NCBI GenBank assembly: GCA_947632315.1
Contig: CANROV010000109.1
Coordinates: forward strand, 1-6,595
From: Candidatus Gastranaerophilales bacterium
Lineage (GTDB): Bacteria; Cyanobacteriota; Vampirovibrionia; Gastranaerophilales; Gastranaerophilaceae
Reading direction: 5' to 3'
DNA length: 6,595 nt
Of the stretch, positions 1 through 6,314 are shown in pieces. The translations under genes and the position numbers were made by a program. The notes beneath the pieces are model-generated. The model had not been told where the DNA came from. It did not search any database and was given only the letters and a program-made list of their open reading frames with translations. Position 1 is the stretch's first letter, and the number at the start of each line of letters is the position of its first letter.

Positions 1-323
1 TTTTGCAAAGCAAAACCGCAAGCATAAATAGAGTGGTATGTTCCTGAAATCCAAATTGTTCCGTTAGGTTTAAGAACTCTACGACAAGCATTAATCCATT
101 TTTGATGAAAGGCAAAATCTTCGTCTAAACCTTTACTTTCATCCCATTTGCCTTTATTGACACAGACAACTTTTCCTGCTTGGCAACTAATGCCGCCATT
201 AGATAACATATATGGAGGATCTGCAAAAATCATATCAACAGATTCCGGCGCAGCCTTCTCCAAAATCTCAATGCAATCACCTAAATATAACTGTATGTCC
301 CCTTTATCATAATACTGTTGCAT
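1..323 (-). CDS. DpnA-like N6-adenine DNA methyltransferase, N-terminal part (cut by window edge)
   Basis: The first 107 codons are present; the rest lies beyond the left edge. The protein would transfer a methyl group from S-adenosylmethionine to the N6 of adenine in a specific DNA site. The catalytic DPPY motif is at residues 35-38, inside IFADPPYMLSNGGIS. The DPPYxLSNGGIS block followed by a VxKGxWD block (about 55-61) and LKPNGTIWISG (84-94) is the arrangement of the second methylase of DpnII-type systems (DpnA) and related beta-class enzymes, in which DPPY comes first and the SAM-binding FxGxG motif lies near the C-terminus, here unseen. ATG at 323 is the first start, and the preceding bases carry a TATAAT box but no ribosome site. 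It is divergent from the defence operon. It may belong to a restriction-modification system or be a solitary methylase. GATC specificity, as for DpnA, is only a guess from similarity remembered at the motif level. Confidence 0.9.
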   Translation of the reverse strand, partial: MQQYYDKGDIQLYLGDCIEILEKAAPESVDMIFADPPYMLSNGGISCQAGKVVCVNKGKWDESKGLDEDFAFHQKWINACRRVLKPNGTIWISGTYHSIYACGFALQ

Positions 324-329
324 AACCAA

Positions 330-340
330 ATTATATTATA
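330..340 (-). promoter_or_regulatory. Putative -10 region of the methyltransferase gene
   Basis: On the minus strand two overlapping TATAAT hexamers occupy 340-335 and 335-330. The nearer one is followed by six bases (TTGGTT) and then the ATG at 323. I see no Shine-Dalgarno sequence and no good -35 box at the usual distance. If this -10 is used, transcription would start at or next to the ATG, giving a leaderless mRNA. The region is very AT-rich, so a chance match is possible. Confidence 0.4.
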
Positions 341-426
341 AATATGAAAAATTATTATTAATAAACTCATTATGTTAACTGTTTGTCATCTAATGCTTGC
401 ACAAATATAACTTACTTTGTATTTTA

Positions 427-446
427 TGTATAATTATCATGAGGTG
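427..446 (+). promoter_or_regulatory. Putative -10 box and ribosome site of the ABC-3C operon
   Basis: TATAAT lies at 429-434, directly preceded by TG. GAGGTG at 441-446 is a good Shine-Dalgarno match placed 4 bases before the ATG at 451. A start of transcription about 7 bases after the -10 box would fall near 441, leaving a leader of about 10 bases that begins with the ribosome site. No convincing -35 box is present at 16-18 bases. The rest of 324-426 is AT-rich, with an ATT triplet run (351-360), a GTTAAC palindrome (374-379) and a weak TTTGT/ACAAA inverted repeat (382-386 and 401-405); nothing else is recognisable there. Confidence 0.4.
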
Positions 447-450
447 TTGT

Positions 451-1629
451 ATGTGTAACGATATTGAACAACCAAATAGTTTATTTGGATATATTATCCA
501 AATTCCTCGTGCTTTAACATTGCTAATAAATCATAGTGGTACTGTGTATCTTGAAAAATATGACGATATAATTGTTGAACAAAATAACAAAATCAGCATT
601 ATAGAACAAGTAAAAGATGTTGGAAGCAACATAACAAACAATTCTCTTGACTTTTGGAAAACAATTTCCAATTGGATAAAGCTAAAGCTTGAATATCCAG
701 ATAAATTTACTGCTTACACAAGATACGTTTTATCAGTAAATTCTCATAAAAATATTAAAGATAATTTTTTTATAAAAAAATGTATTGATGCAAATGATAC
801 TGAATCTGCCAAAGAAGCATATGAATATATACGTGCAAATTTTCATTCCGATAGCGATTCATTAAAAGCAAAGTTTTTGGATTTTTCAAAAAATGAAAAT
901 AAAGATGTTGCAATACAAATTATACAAAATTTTGAATATATAGAACCAGAAACCGATTTTTACAATGACTCTTTAAATGAAATAACAAAAAACTACAAAG
1001 AAGTAAATTCAATTCAGGATTTGCAAAATCGCATAATTGCTTGGATTATGGACAAAATGTATAATTCTGATAAGAAAAATTTAAAAAGAGAATTTAGGTT
1101 AATTAAGGAAGATTTTAATAGCTATATTTATAAAGACAAAAAATTAAAGTTAGCGCTAGAAGAAGAATTAACTACACAAGACTATCAGAGTGTAGAAAAT
1201 GCATATTTTGTACAACAATTAGATTTGATTGAACAGCCCGAAAATGCTTTGCAATGGGACAAGAGGGATTTTTTAAGATGGCGAAACACTGCTACTAAAG
1301 AAAATAAACTAGGTAGAATCCCCAAAGAAGATTTTAGCAAATCATATCGTAATATATATGAAAAATGGGTTAATGATAAAACTTATCTTTTTAGTATAAA
1401 TTCTAGCGAACCAGAGGTAACTCTGGGACGAAGGTTATATCAAAATACTATAAATCAAGAAATACATATTGGAACAGTATCTTTCGAAGACAATAAAATT
1501 GAAATCGCACGTGGTGTATGTAATTATTTAGCAAATAATAATCCAGAAACAAGTAATTATACTATTGGTTGGCATCCTAATTTTGAACAACTTTTATCAG
1601 AGGTAGAGAACAATGATGAAAGAAATTAA
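451..1629 (+). CDS. ABC-3C effector: Cap4/PD-(D/E)xK-like nuclease domain with ABC-3C C-terminal domain
   Basis: This is the predicted toxic or DNA-cutting component of an ABC three-component system, about 392 residues, likely cytosolic. The N-terminus has the pattern of the Cap4-like dsDNA endonuclease domain: a GYIIQ segment (residues 13-17), then E35 with D38/D39 in VYLEKYDD, and Q53-x-K55 in IIEQVK. Together these look like a restriction-endonuclease-fold active site. The middle (about 90-290) is mostly helical and charged. The C-terminus carries a GWHP motif close to the end, which recalls ABC-3C effector C-terminal domains thought to dock on the ABC partner. It is first in the operon and overlaps the middle-component gene by 17 nt. 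The start at 451 is chosen for the GAGGTG ribosome site; ATG 439 is the alternative. A TTG at 397 would add a false hydrophobic leader. DNA cleavage is inferred from motifs; the assignment to the family rests partly on the two downstream genes. Confidence 0.8.
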   Translation: MCNDIEQPNSLFGYIIQIPRALTLLINHSGTVYLEKYDDIIVEQNNKISIIEQVKDVGSNITNNSLDFWKTISNWIKLKLEYPDKFTAYTRYVLSVNSHKNIKDNFFIKKCIDANDTESAKEAYEYIRANFHSDSDSLKAKFLDFSKNENKDVAIQIIQNFEYIEPETDFYNDSLNEITKNYKEVNSIQDLQNRIIAWIMDKMYNSDKKNLKREFRLIKEDFNSYIYKDKKLKLALEEELTTQDYQSVENAYFVQQLDLIEQPENALQWDKRDFLRWRNTATKENKLGRIPKEDFSKSYRNIYEKWVNDKTYLFSINSSEPEVTLGRRLYQNTINQEIHIGTVSFEDNKIEIARGVCNYLANNNPETSNYTIGWHPNFEQLLSEVENNDERN

Positions 1630-2116
1630 CATATACAATAAATATTGTACTTGTATGCAAAACCACGGATTAGGGGCATATGCAATTGTGGCTTTTTGTT
1701 CAGGATACAAATCTGTTAATAAAACAAATTCTACAATTTTAAATCTTTTTATTGCAATTCCTATGATTATGAATGAAACAATCAGATTAGTTATTAGAGG
1801 GAAAAATGATAGTGAAGGTATTAAACAGATCGATACATTAATATCTAATAAAATATATGATAAAAAAACTTTTATTGGCGCTTTTTATAATTTAATCTCT
1901 GCATATAAAAATTACACAATGACAAGCCTTATATTCGGTTTACGAACAGGTATGCTTAATTTGTCTAATACTGGGGAAATAAGTACGGTTGTAACTTTTA
2001 ATAGCAAAAAATATAACCATCATATCTATCTTTCTGCGTATAAATTAGGAGTCCTTTTTGGTCAAGATAAAGATGCTTTGGTTAAATTGCTGCAAGCTAC
2101 AGGAGTATCGTTATGA
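1613..2116 (+). CDS. ABC-3C system middle component (MC3/DUF6521-like)
   Basis: This is a 167-residue small protein with no catalytic motif or membrane segment. In ABC-3C systems the middle component is thought to bridge or regulate the ATPase and the effector. Features that fit the family: an early N-x-G/A helix (NHGLGAYAIVAF, about residues 17-28), a hydrophobic stretch ending in a conserved proline (LFIAIPMIM, 45-53) followed by an ETIRL segment, a SLIFGLRTGMLNL segment around 105-117 that resembles a winged-helix half, and a C-terminal LGVLFG...GVSL tail. It overlaps the nuclease gene by 17 nt and ends in an ATGA overlap with the ATPase gene, so translation is probably coupled. GAGG at 1600-1603, 9 bases upstream, supports ATG 1613 over the adjacent ATG 1616. 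The assignment relies on size, these patterns and position between effector and ATPase; the exact subtype is uncertain. Confidence 0.75.
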   Translation: MMKEINIYNKYCTCMQNHGLGAYAIVAFCSGYKSVNKTNSTILNLFIAIPMIMNETIRLVIRGKNDSEGIKQIDTLISNKIYDKKTFIGAFYNLISAYKNYTMTSLIFGLRTGMLNLSNTGEISTVVTFNSKKYNHHIYLSAYKLGVLFGQDKDALVKLLQATGVSL

Positions 2117-4134
2117 CAAATATACAATTAAAAGAAGTCGCAATATATTCATTGGATGGTTCAAAAAGAAGAATCATTACATTTAAAACAGGAAAACTTA
2201 ATATTATTTATGGAGCTTCTCAAACAGGGAAGTCAGCCATAATACCAATAATTGACTATTGTTTATGTTCAAAAACAAATAGAATTCCTGCAGGTACAAT
2301 AAGAGAAAATTGTTCAGCCTTTGCTATAAGTTTATATTTAGGAGACCAATATTTATTGATTAAGAGAATTGGTGATTCTGCTCCTCAAAAAGTTTTATAT
2401 GCCTACTCGGAACAAAGTTTAATTAGTTTTAATGAAGATAATTGGCTTCCAACAACACGAGACCAATTTAAGTTACATTTAAATAATGCATTGGGTATTT
2501 CCTTTTCCGAAATTGCAAATGAAAATAGTGATGATGAAAATGATAACTCTGGGCGACCAAGCTACAGAGATTTAGTTTCATTTAATTTCCAACCACAAAA
2601 TATCGTTGCCAATCCAAACTGTCTTCTTTATAAAACAGATATATACAAATATCGCAGTCGGCTCCAAAAAATATTTGACTATGCTATAGGAGCTCAAACT
2701 TCAAAACAATTATATGATGATATTCAAAAACAAGCTCTTGAAATAGAATTAAAAAATTATCAAAGAGAAAAAGATAGTTTAATAAACTACAACCAAAAAA
2801 TTATAAATAATAGTGAAGCATTATTACTTAAAGCTGTTGAGTATGGTTTATTAGATAAAGAAACACACATAAATACCGAAGATATTGTTAGTATACAAGA
2901 TTTATTGCAAAAAATTTCAGAAAAAAATATTGGCGATATTCAGTTGAGCGAAGAATCAGATCAAATTATTGCTGAAAAAATTCAGGATTTAATAAATAAA
3001 TCTGATAAGTTATTAAGCGAGATTAGAGGTTTAAAACAAGAGCGCAATAATATTTCAGAAATTCTAGGACTTGAAAAAGAATACACAAGACATTTAGAAG
3101 AAGAAAAATCTAGACTTAAAATAGCAGAATTTATTAAGGATTTTTGTACAGAAAATCAAAATGATACTTCAGTAATTGAAGATGTTAATGCTTTATATAA
3201 TAATTTAGTACATATAGAAAATACTATAATAGAACGTCGACTTGGTGAAAAAAGTGCATACGAAGCAAAGTATACTGCGATAATTAACGAGATTAACGAA
3301 AAATCAAAAAAATTAAACGCAATATTAAAAGATAAAGATACTTTAGAAGAAAAAACAAAAGGGAAGTCGATATTAGAAAATGTATACGTAAATATCATCG
3401 GTCAAGCACAAAAATACATGTCTTTAATGAAAGATGAAAAGGAATTGGATGAAAAAATTCAAAATATACAGCAACAGATAAACGAATATACTCATAATAT
3501 TGAGGAAATTAGAAAAAAATGCTTAACATCTATTGTTAATAAATCCAATTCTTATGTACCTTTGTTTGCAGAATTTGATAAAATATCCGAATTTAAAAAA
3601 GAGGATTTAACAGTTAAAGTTCAGAAAAAAAACGAAATAGGCTCACATTACTTATGGGAAACAGGTAGTGGATCAAATTGGGTTGCATATCACCTTGCTT
3701 CTTTACTCGGATTTCAACGGCATTTTATTAAAATTCAATCACCAGTATTTAATTTCTTAATCTTTGACCAACCAAGTCAAGTCTACTTCCCAAAAACAAA
3801 TTCATATTTAGATGCAAAAGTGGATTACAATAATCAGGAAAAAGAAAAAGGTAAAGATAAAGGATTATCTGATTTAGAATGTGTACAAGAAATGTTCAAA
3901 GTAATGAGCAAAGCTATAAATGATAACAAAACAATCAAAAAATCAACTATTATAGATGATGAAGGAAACGAGCAAATAGTTGAAGAGATTGAAGATAGCA
4001 AATTACAAATAATTGTATTGGACCATGCTGGACCAGATGTGTGGCTTAACAAGGAAGGAATAACGGATATTAATTATTTAGATGAATGGTCAAAAGAAAA
4101 TCCTTTAGTTCCGCTTTCTTGGATACAAAATTAA
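2113..4134 (+). CDS. DUF3732-type SMC/Rad50-like ABC ATPase of an ABC-3C system
   Basis: This is a 673-residue ABC ATPase with the head halves split by a coiled coil, as in SMC and Rad50. Walker A is GASQTGKS (34-41). A long helical, Lys/Glu-rich region spans about 200-470. The signature-like GSGSNW lies at 518-523. Walker B is FLIFDQPSQVYFP, with the key Asp at 552, where DQPSQ is typical of DUF3732 proteins. An LDHA switch motif (about 636-639) and a closing LVPLSWI segment also match the family. It should bind and hydrolyse ATP and act as the sensor or motor that couples recognition of foreign or abnormal DNA to the effector. An extra charged segment separates Walker B from LDHA (about 570-630). 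AGGAG at 2100-2104 is a strong ribosome site 8 bases before the ATG, which overlaps the previous stop. All ATPase motifs look intact. The trigger is unknown. Confidence 0.92.
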   Translation: MTNIQLKEVAIYSLDGSKRRIITFKTGKLNIIYGASQTGKSAIIPIIDYCLCSKTNRIPAGTIRENCSAFAISLYLGDQYLLIKRIGDSAPQKVLYAYSEQSLISFNEDNWLPTTRDQFKLHLNNALGISFSEIANENSDDENDNSGRPSYRDLVSFNFQPQNIVANPNCLLYKTDIYKYRSRLQKIFDYAIGAQTSKQLYDDIQKQALEIELKNYQREKDSLINYNQKIINNSEALLLKAVEYGLLDKETHINTEDIVSIQDLLQKISEKNIGDIQLSEESDQIIAEKIQDLINKSDKLLSEIRGLKQERNNISEILGLEKEYTRHLEEEKSRLKIAEFIKDFCTENQNDTSVIEDVNALYNNLVHIENTIIERRLGEKSAYEAKYTAIINEINEKSKKLNAILKDKDTLEEKTKGKSILENVYVNIIGQAQKYMSLMKDEKELDEKIQNIQQQINEYTHNIEEIRKKCLTSIVNKSNSYVPLFAEFDKISEFKKEDLTVKVQKKNEIGSHYLWETGSGSNWVAYHLASLLGFQRHFIKIQSPVFNFLIFDQPSQVYFPKTNSYLDAKVDYNNQEKEKGKDKGLSDLECVQEMFKVMSKAINDNKTIKKSTIIDDEGNEQIVEEIEDSKLQIIVLDHAGPDVWLNKEGITDINYLDEWSKENPLVPLSWIQN

Positions 4135-4144
4135 AGGACATTTT

Positions 4145-5371
4145 ATGGATGTTTATATATTAGGAGCGGGAGCATCTAAATCTTATAATAAATCTAAAAC
4201 TGGTGTAAGAATGCCTTTGGCTAAGGATTTTTTTAAAACATATAATAGTTTGAAAATCTCTGAGGACTTAAATGTAGTTGTCACACATGTATTGTCCTAT
4301 TTGAAAGAATATAGAAAAATGGATTATATAGATTTCATGAATTTTAATGAGGATATTGAAGCATTTCTTACTGAAATAAATGAAAAATTATATAGCTTGG
4401 TTTCAAAAGAAAATATATCATATGATGAAAAAGAAAGTGCTTTATATTTGGATGGTGCATATAACCAACTGATTTTTTTGTTTGAAGGAGTATTAAATGA
4501 AATACAAAATGGTGAAAAATGTCCATACTATACAAAATTACTGGAAAAAAGCCATAAGGATGATGTTTTTATAACTTTCAATTGGGATACTTTGTTAGAT
4601 AGGGTTTTGTGGGAAAGCAAATTATGGTCTCCAGAGGATGGTTACGGAATTACATTTGCTGCCTTTTATAATAATGAATGGCAAGATACTTTAGATTTAG
4701 ATAAGTCCAAAGTTAAATTATTGAAATTGCACGGTTCTACAAATTGGATCATACCATATTTTGGTTATAATTTTGTAAACCTGCAGAAACATAGAGACTT
4801 TGTGTACTATAAACAGGAAAAAGACAAATCTTTTATGTATTGTTATATTGATTCAATTAATAAATATAAAACATATAAAGATAGATATAAAAGTGGTTAT
4901 GCCCCATTCTCATATTATTACTATCCGCCTGATATACCTTTACTTCCAAATGGCATAGAAGAAAATGAAAAAATAATAACACATGGTATGAATATGAGTT
5001 TTTCTGGAACAAAATTTTATACAAAAATTTCTTCTGGAATTGATAAAACGACGTCAATGCCCTTAATTATTCCACCTGTAAAAAATAAAGATTATTCGAT
5101 TATTGGTGGTATTTTTGAACGCATATGGGAAGATGCCCTGAGTCAATTATGCAAAGCAGATAAAATATATATTATAGGATATAGTTTCCCTACTACAGAT
5201 ACAAAATCTTGGGATTTAATACACAAAGCTCAAGAGATAAGAAAACAACCTTTAAATATAGAAATAGTTAATCCTTTTCCTGATGACTTAGCCAAGAAAT
5301 TTTATGAAACTTTCGGAAATAATATAAATTGTAAAATAAACAGATCTACTTTTGCGGATTTTATTCTTTAA
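4145..5371 (+). CDS. SIR2-like domain protein, predicted NADase effector
   Basis: This is a 408-residue protein with a SIR2_2-type domain over most of its length. The motifs are the NAD-binding GAGAS (7-11), ITFNWDTLLD with Asn 146 and Asp 148 (the counterpart of the sirtuin N-x-D), LKLHGSTNW with the presumed catalytic His 196, and IYIIGYSFPTTD (341-352), which typically closes the Rossmann fold in bacterial SIR2 defence proteins. In families such as ThsA and Dsr, this domain breaks down NAD+ to stop phage growth. No other domain is obvious. A Tyr- and Lys-rich stretch (about 225-263, with YYYY at 257-260) between His 196 and the last motif looks like an insertion. AAAGGA at 4133-4138 gives a good ribosome site, and the gene begins 10 nt after the ATPase stop, so it is almost certainly cotranscribed. 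It could be a fourth component of the ABC-3C system or an independent protein captured by the operon. NADase activity is inferred. Confidence 0.88.
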   Translation: MDVYILGAGASKSYNKSKTGVRMPLAKDFFKTYNSLKISEDLNVVVTHVLSYLKEYRKMDYIDFMNFNEDIEAFLTEINEKLYSLVSKENISYDEKESALYLDGAYNQLIFLFEGVLNEIQNGEKCPYYTKLLEKSHKDDVFITFNWDTLLDRVLWESKLWSPEDGYGITFAAFYNNEWQDTLDLDKSKVKLLKLHGSTNWIIPYFGYNFVNLQKHRDFVYYKQEKDKSFMYCYIDSINKYKTYKDRYKSGYAPFSYYYYPPDIPLLPNGIEENEKIITHGMNMSFSGTKFYTKISSGIDKTTSMPLIIPPVKNKDYSIIGGIFERIWEDALSQLCKADKIYIIGYSFPTTDTKSWDLIHKAQEIRKQPLNIEIVNPFPDDLAKKFYETFGNNINCKINRSTFADFIL

Positions 5372-5388
5372 CATCTCCATCTCATTGT

Positions 5389-5418
5389 TAATTTAATCTT
5401 GTTCTGTATGTTAAATTA
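5389..5418 (+). other. AT-only hairpin after the operon, weak terminator candidate
   Basis: TAATTTAA (5389-5396) pairs exactly with TTAAATTA (5411-5418) across a 14-base loop, 17 bases after the SIR2 stop codon. All eight pairs are A-T and no T-run follows, so it would be a poor intrinsic terminator. I see no better terminator for the operon. Confidence 0.2.
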
Positions 5419-5448
5419 CATTCGCAAACAATAGGGTTCAGCTACGCA

Positions 5449-5498
5449 TACTTATCCCGTAAGGCTCGTATTTCATATACTCGCCAACGGTCTAAGTA
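5449..5498. repeat. Long imperfect palindrome in a GC-rich non-coding island
   Basis: Four paired blocks surround a 5-base loop (5472-5476). TACTTA (5449-5454) pairs with TAAGTA (5493-5498), CCGT (5457-5460) with ACGG (5487-5490), GGC (5463-5465) with GCC (5483-5485), and GTAT (5468-5471) with ATAC (5477-5480). That is 17 pairs. Two of the three internal loops are TC opposite TC, which become GA opposite GA on the minus strand, a stable tandem mismatch; the third is AA opposite A. The enclosing 5421-5520 segment has 45 G/C of 100, against 32 of 120 in the next stretch. It lies in the 268-base gap between the operon and the abi gene. It could be a structured RNA, an integron attC-like site, or a remnant of a mobile element. 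No T-run follows on either strand. Confidence 0.6.
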
Positions 5499-5565
5499 AA
5501 GTCCCGCCTACGACAGTTAATTTTTCCTCTTATTTAAACCAATTCCGTCAGTTTTAAATTTACCT

Positions 5566-5583
5566 TGTGTCCATTCTGTGTCC
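5566..5583 (+). repeat. TGTGTCC direct repeat, 11-base period
   Basis: TGTGTCC occurs at 5566-5572 and again at 5577-5583, one helical turn apart. The pair is bracketed by similar sequences, GTTTTAAAT (5551-5559) and GTTTTTAAAT (5584-5593). It sits about 45 bases upstream of the -10 box of the abi gene, where an activator or recombinase binding site could lie. The role is unknown. Confidence 0.45.
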
Positions 5584-5624
5584 GTTTTTAAATATTGCTT
5601 AATAAATATATTTGTCTGCTTTTA

Positions 5625-5633
5625 TGATATAAT
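5625..5633 (+). promoter_or_regulatory. Extended -10 promoter of the abi gene
   Basis: TG (5625-5626), one base, then TATAAT (5628-5633) is a perfect extended -10 element, which needs no -35 box; none is seen. Only six bases (AGCCTT) separate it from the ATG at 5640, so transcription should begin at or beside the start codon. There is no Shine-Dalgarno sequence. This points to a leaderless mRNA. Confidence 0.55.
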
Positions 5634-5639
5634 AGCCTT

Positions 5640-6314
5640 ATGGCAAAGGCTTTAGAAGAAAATTTAGTAAGATTATTTAGTTCTAATCGTTTAAATTCGT
5701 ACAAGTATAATAGTAATGACTCTGCTTCTATTGTGCTTGAAAGATATTTATACAATATTGAAGTGTCAAAATCATTATATCCTTTGCTTTCTATTCTTGA
5801 AATATCTTTGAGAAACAGGATAAATGAAGCTATTGAAGATGTTATTATGCAAGATTGGTTATTAAAAGAAATTAATCAACAGAATATTTTGCTATCGAAT
5901 GAACATAATAAATTACTTGAAGCTAAACAAAAACTCATAAATAAAGGACATAAAAATATTTGTAAGGATGACTTAATAGCCGAATTATCATTAGGTTTTT
6001 GGATTCATTTATGTACAAAAAAATATAAAACAATGCTGTGGCATAAGCAAGGATTTTTTAGGATAGTTTTTGCTGATTATCCTAACTTTTCAGAATTTGA
6101 TAAACTTAGTAAAGTGTTTCCCATATTACAATTTATGCTAAAACTAAGAAATCGAATATTTCACCACGAAATAATTATAAATCATCCTTATGGAATATAT
6201 AATTGCTATACAGATTTAAGAAAACTTTTAAGCTATATATCGCAAGATAGCTTGCAATACCTTGATAGAGTTTGCGACTTCAAAGAAGTTATAGCAAAGC
6301 AAAAACCTCAGTAA
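5640..6314 (+). CDS. Abi-family HEPN protein, predicted abortive-infection RNase
   Basis: This is a 224-residue protein of the Abi_2/AbiD-AbiF-like group, whose members are HEPN-fold proteins linked to phage-induced growth arrest and thought to cut RNA. It has the typical landmarks in order. These are an N-terminal RLxSY segment (17-21), a helix with YPLLSILEISLRNRINEAI (Glu 54 and Arg 58), LSLGFWIHL (117-124), and LRNRIFHHEII, in which Arg 170 and His 175 form the RxxxxH HEPN catalytic motif. There is no membrane segment. The length is slightly shorter than many relatives, but both ends look complete. ATG 5640 is the only start after an in-frame stop at 5625-5627. It is separated from the operon by a 268-base gap with its own extended -10 element, so it is probably transcribed alone. 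Its last bases overlap one arm of a hairpin. RNase activity is inferred from the motif. Confidence 0.85.
   Translation: MAKALEENLVRLFSSNRLNSYKYNSNDSASIVLERYLYNIEVSKSLYPLLSILEISLRNRINEAIEDVIMQDWLLKEINQQNILLSNEHNKLLEAKQKLINKGHKNICKDDLIAELSLGFWIHLCTKKYKTMLWHKQGFFRIVFADYPNFSEFDKLSKVFPILQFMLKLRNRIFHHEIIINHPYGIYNCYTDLRKLLSYISQDSLQYLDRVCDFKEVIAKQKPQ

Noticed and set aside
397..438. Signal peptide or lipoprotein leader at the start of the nuclease
   Set aside because: It exists only if translation starts at TTG 397. Promoter-like and ribosome-site sequences indicate a start at 451, and the domain pattern begins right after that.
324..450. TTTGT/ACAAA inverted repeat (382-386, 401-405) as an operator
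   Set aside because: Only five pairs with a 14-base gap in AT-rich DNA; this is expected by chance.
3156..3398. Minus-strand open frame inside the ATPase gene
   Set aside because: It is a shadow of the coiled-coil coding sequence: Phe/Ser-rich reverse of Lys/Glu codons, with no recognisable motif.
3834..4052. Minus-strand open frame near the end of the ATPase gene
   Set aside because: Its composition is the mirror of the charged linker on the plus strand; it has no start signals or motifs.
4857..5057. Minus-strand open frame inside the SIR2 gene
   Set aside because: It is antisense to the Tyr/Lys-rich part of a clearly coding gene, with no support of its own.
5421..5520. tRNA gene in the GC-rich island
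   Set aside because: I could not form a cloverleaf with acceptor, anticodon and T arms on either strand. The visible pairing is a single long hairpin.
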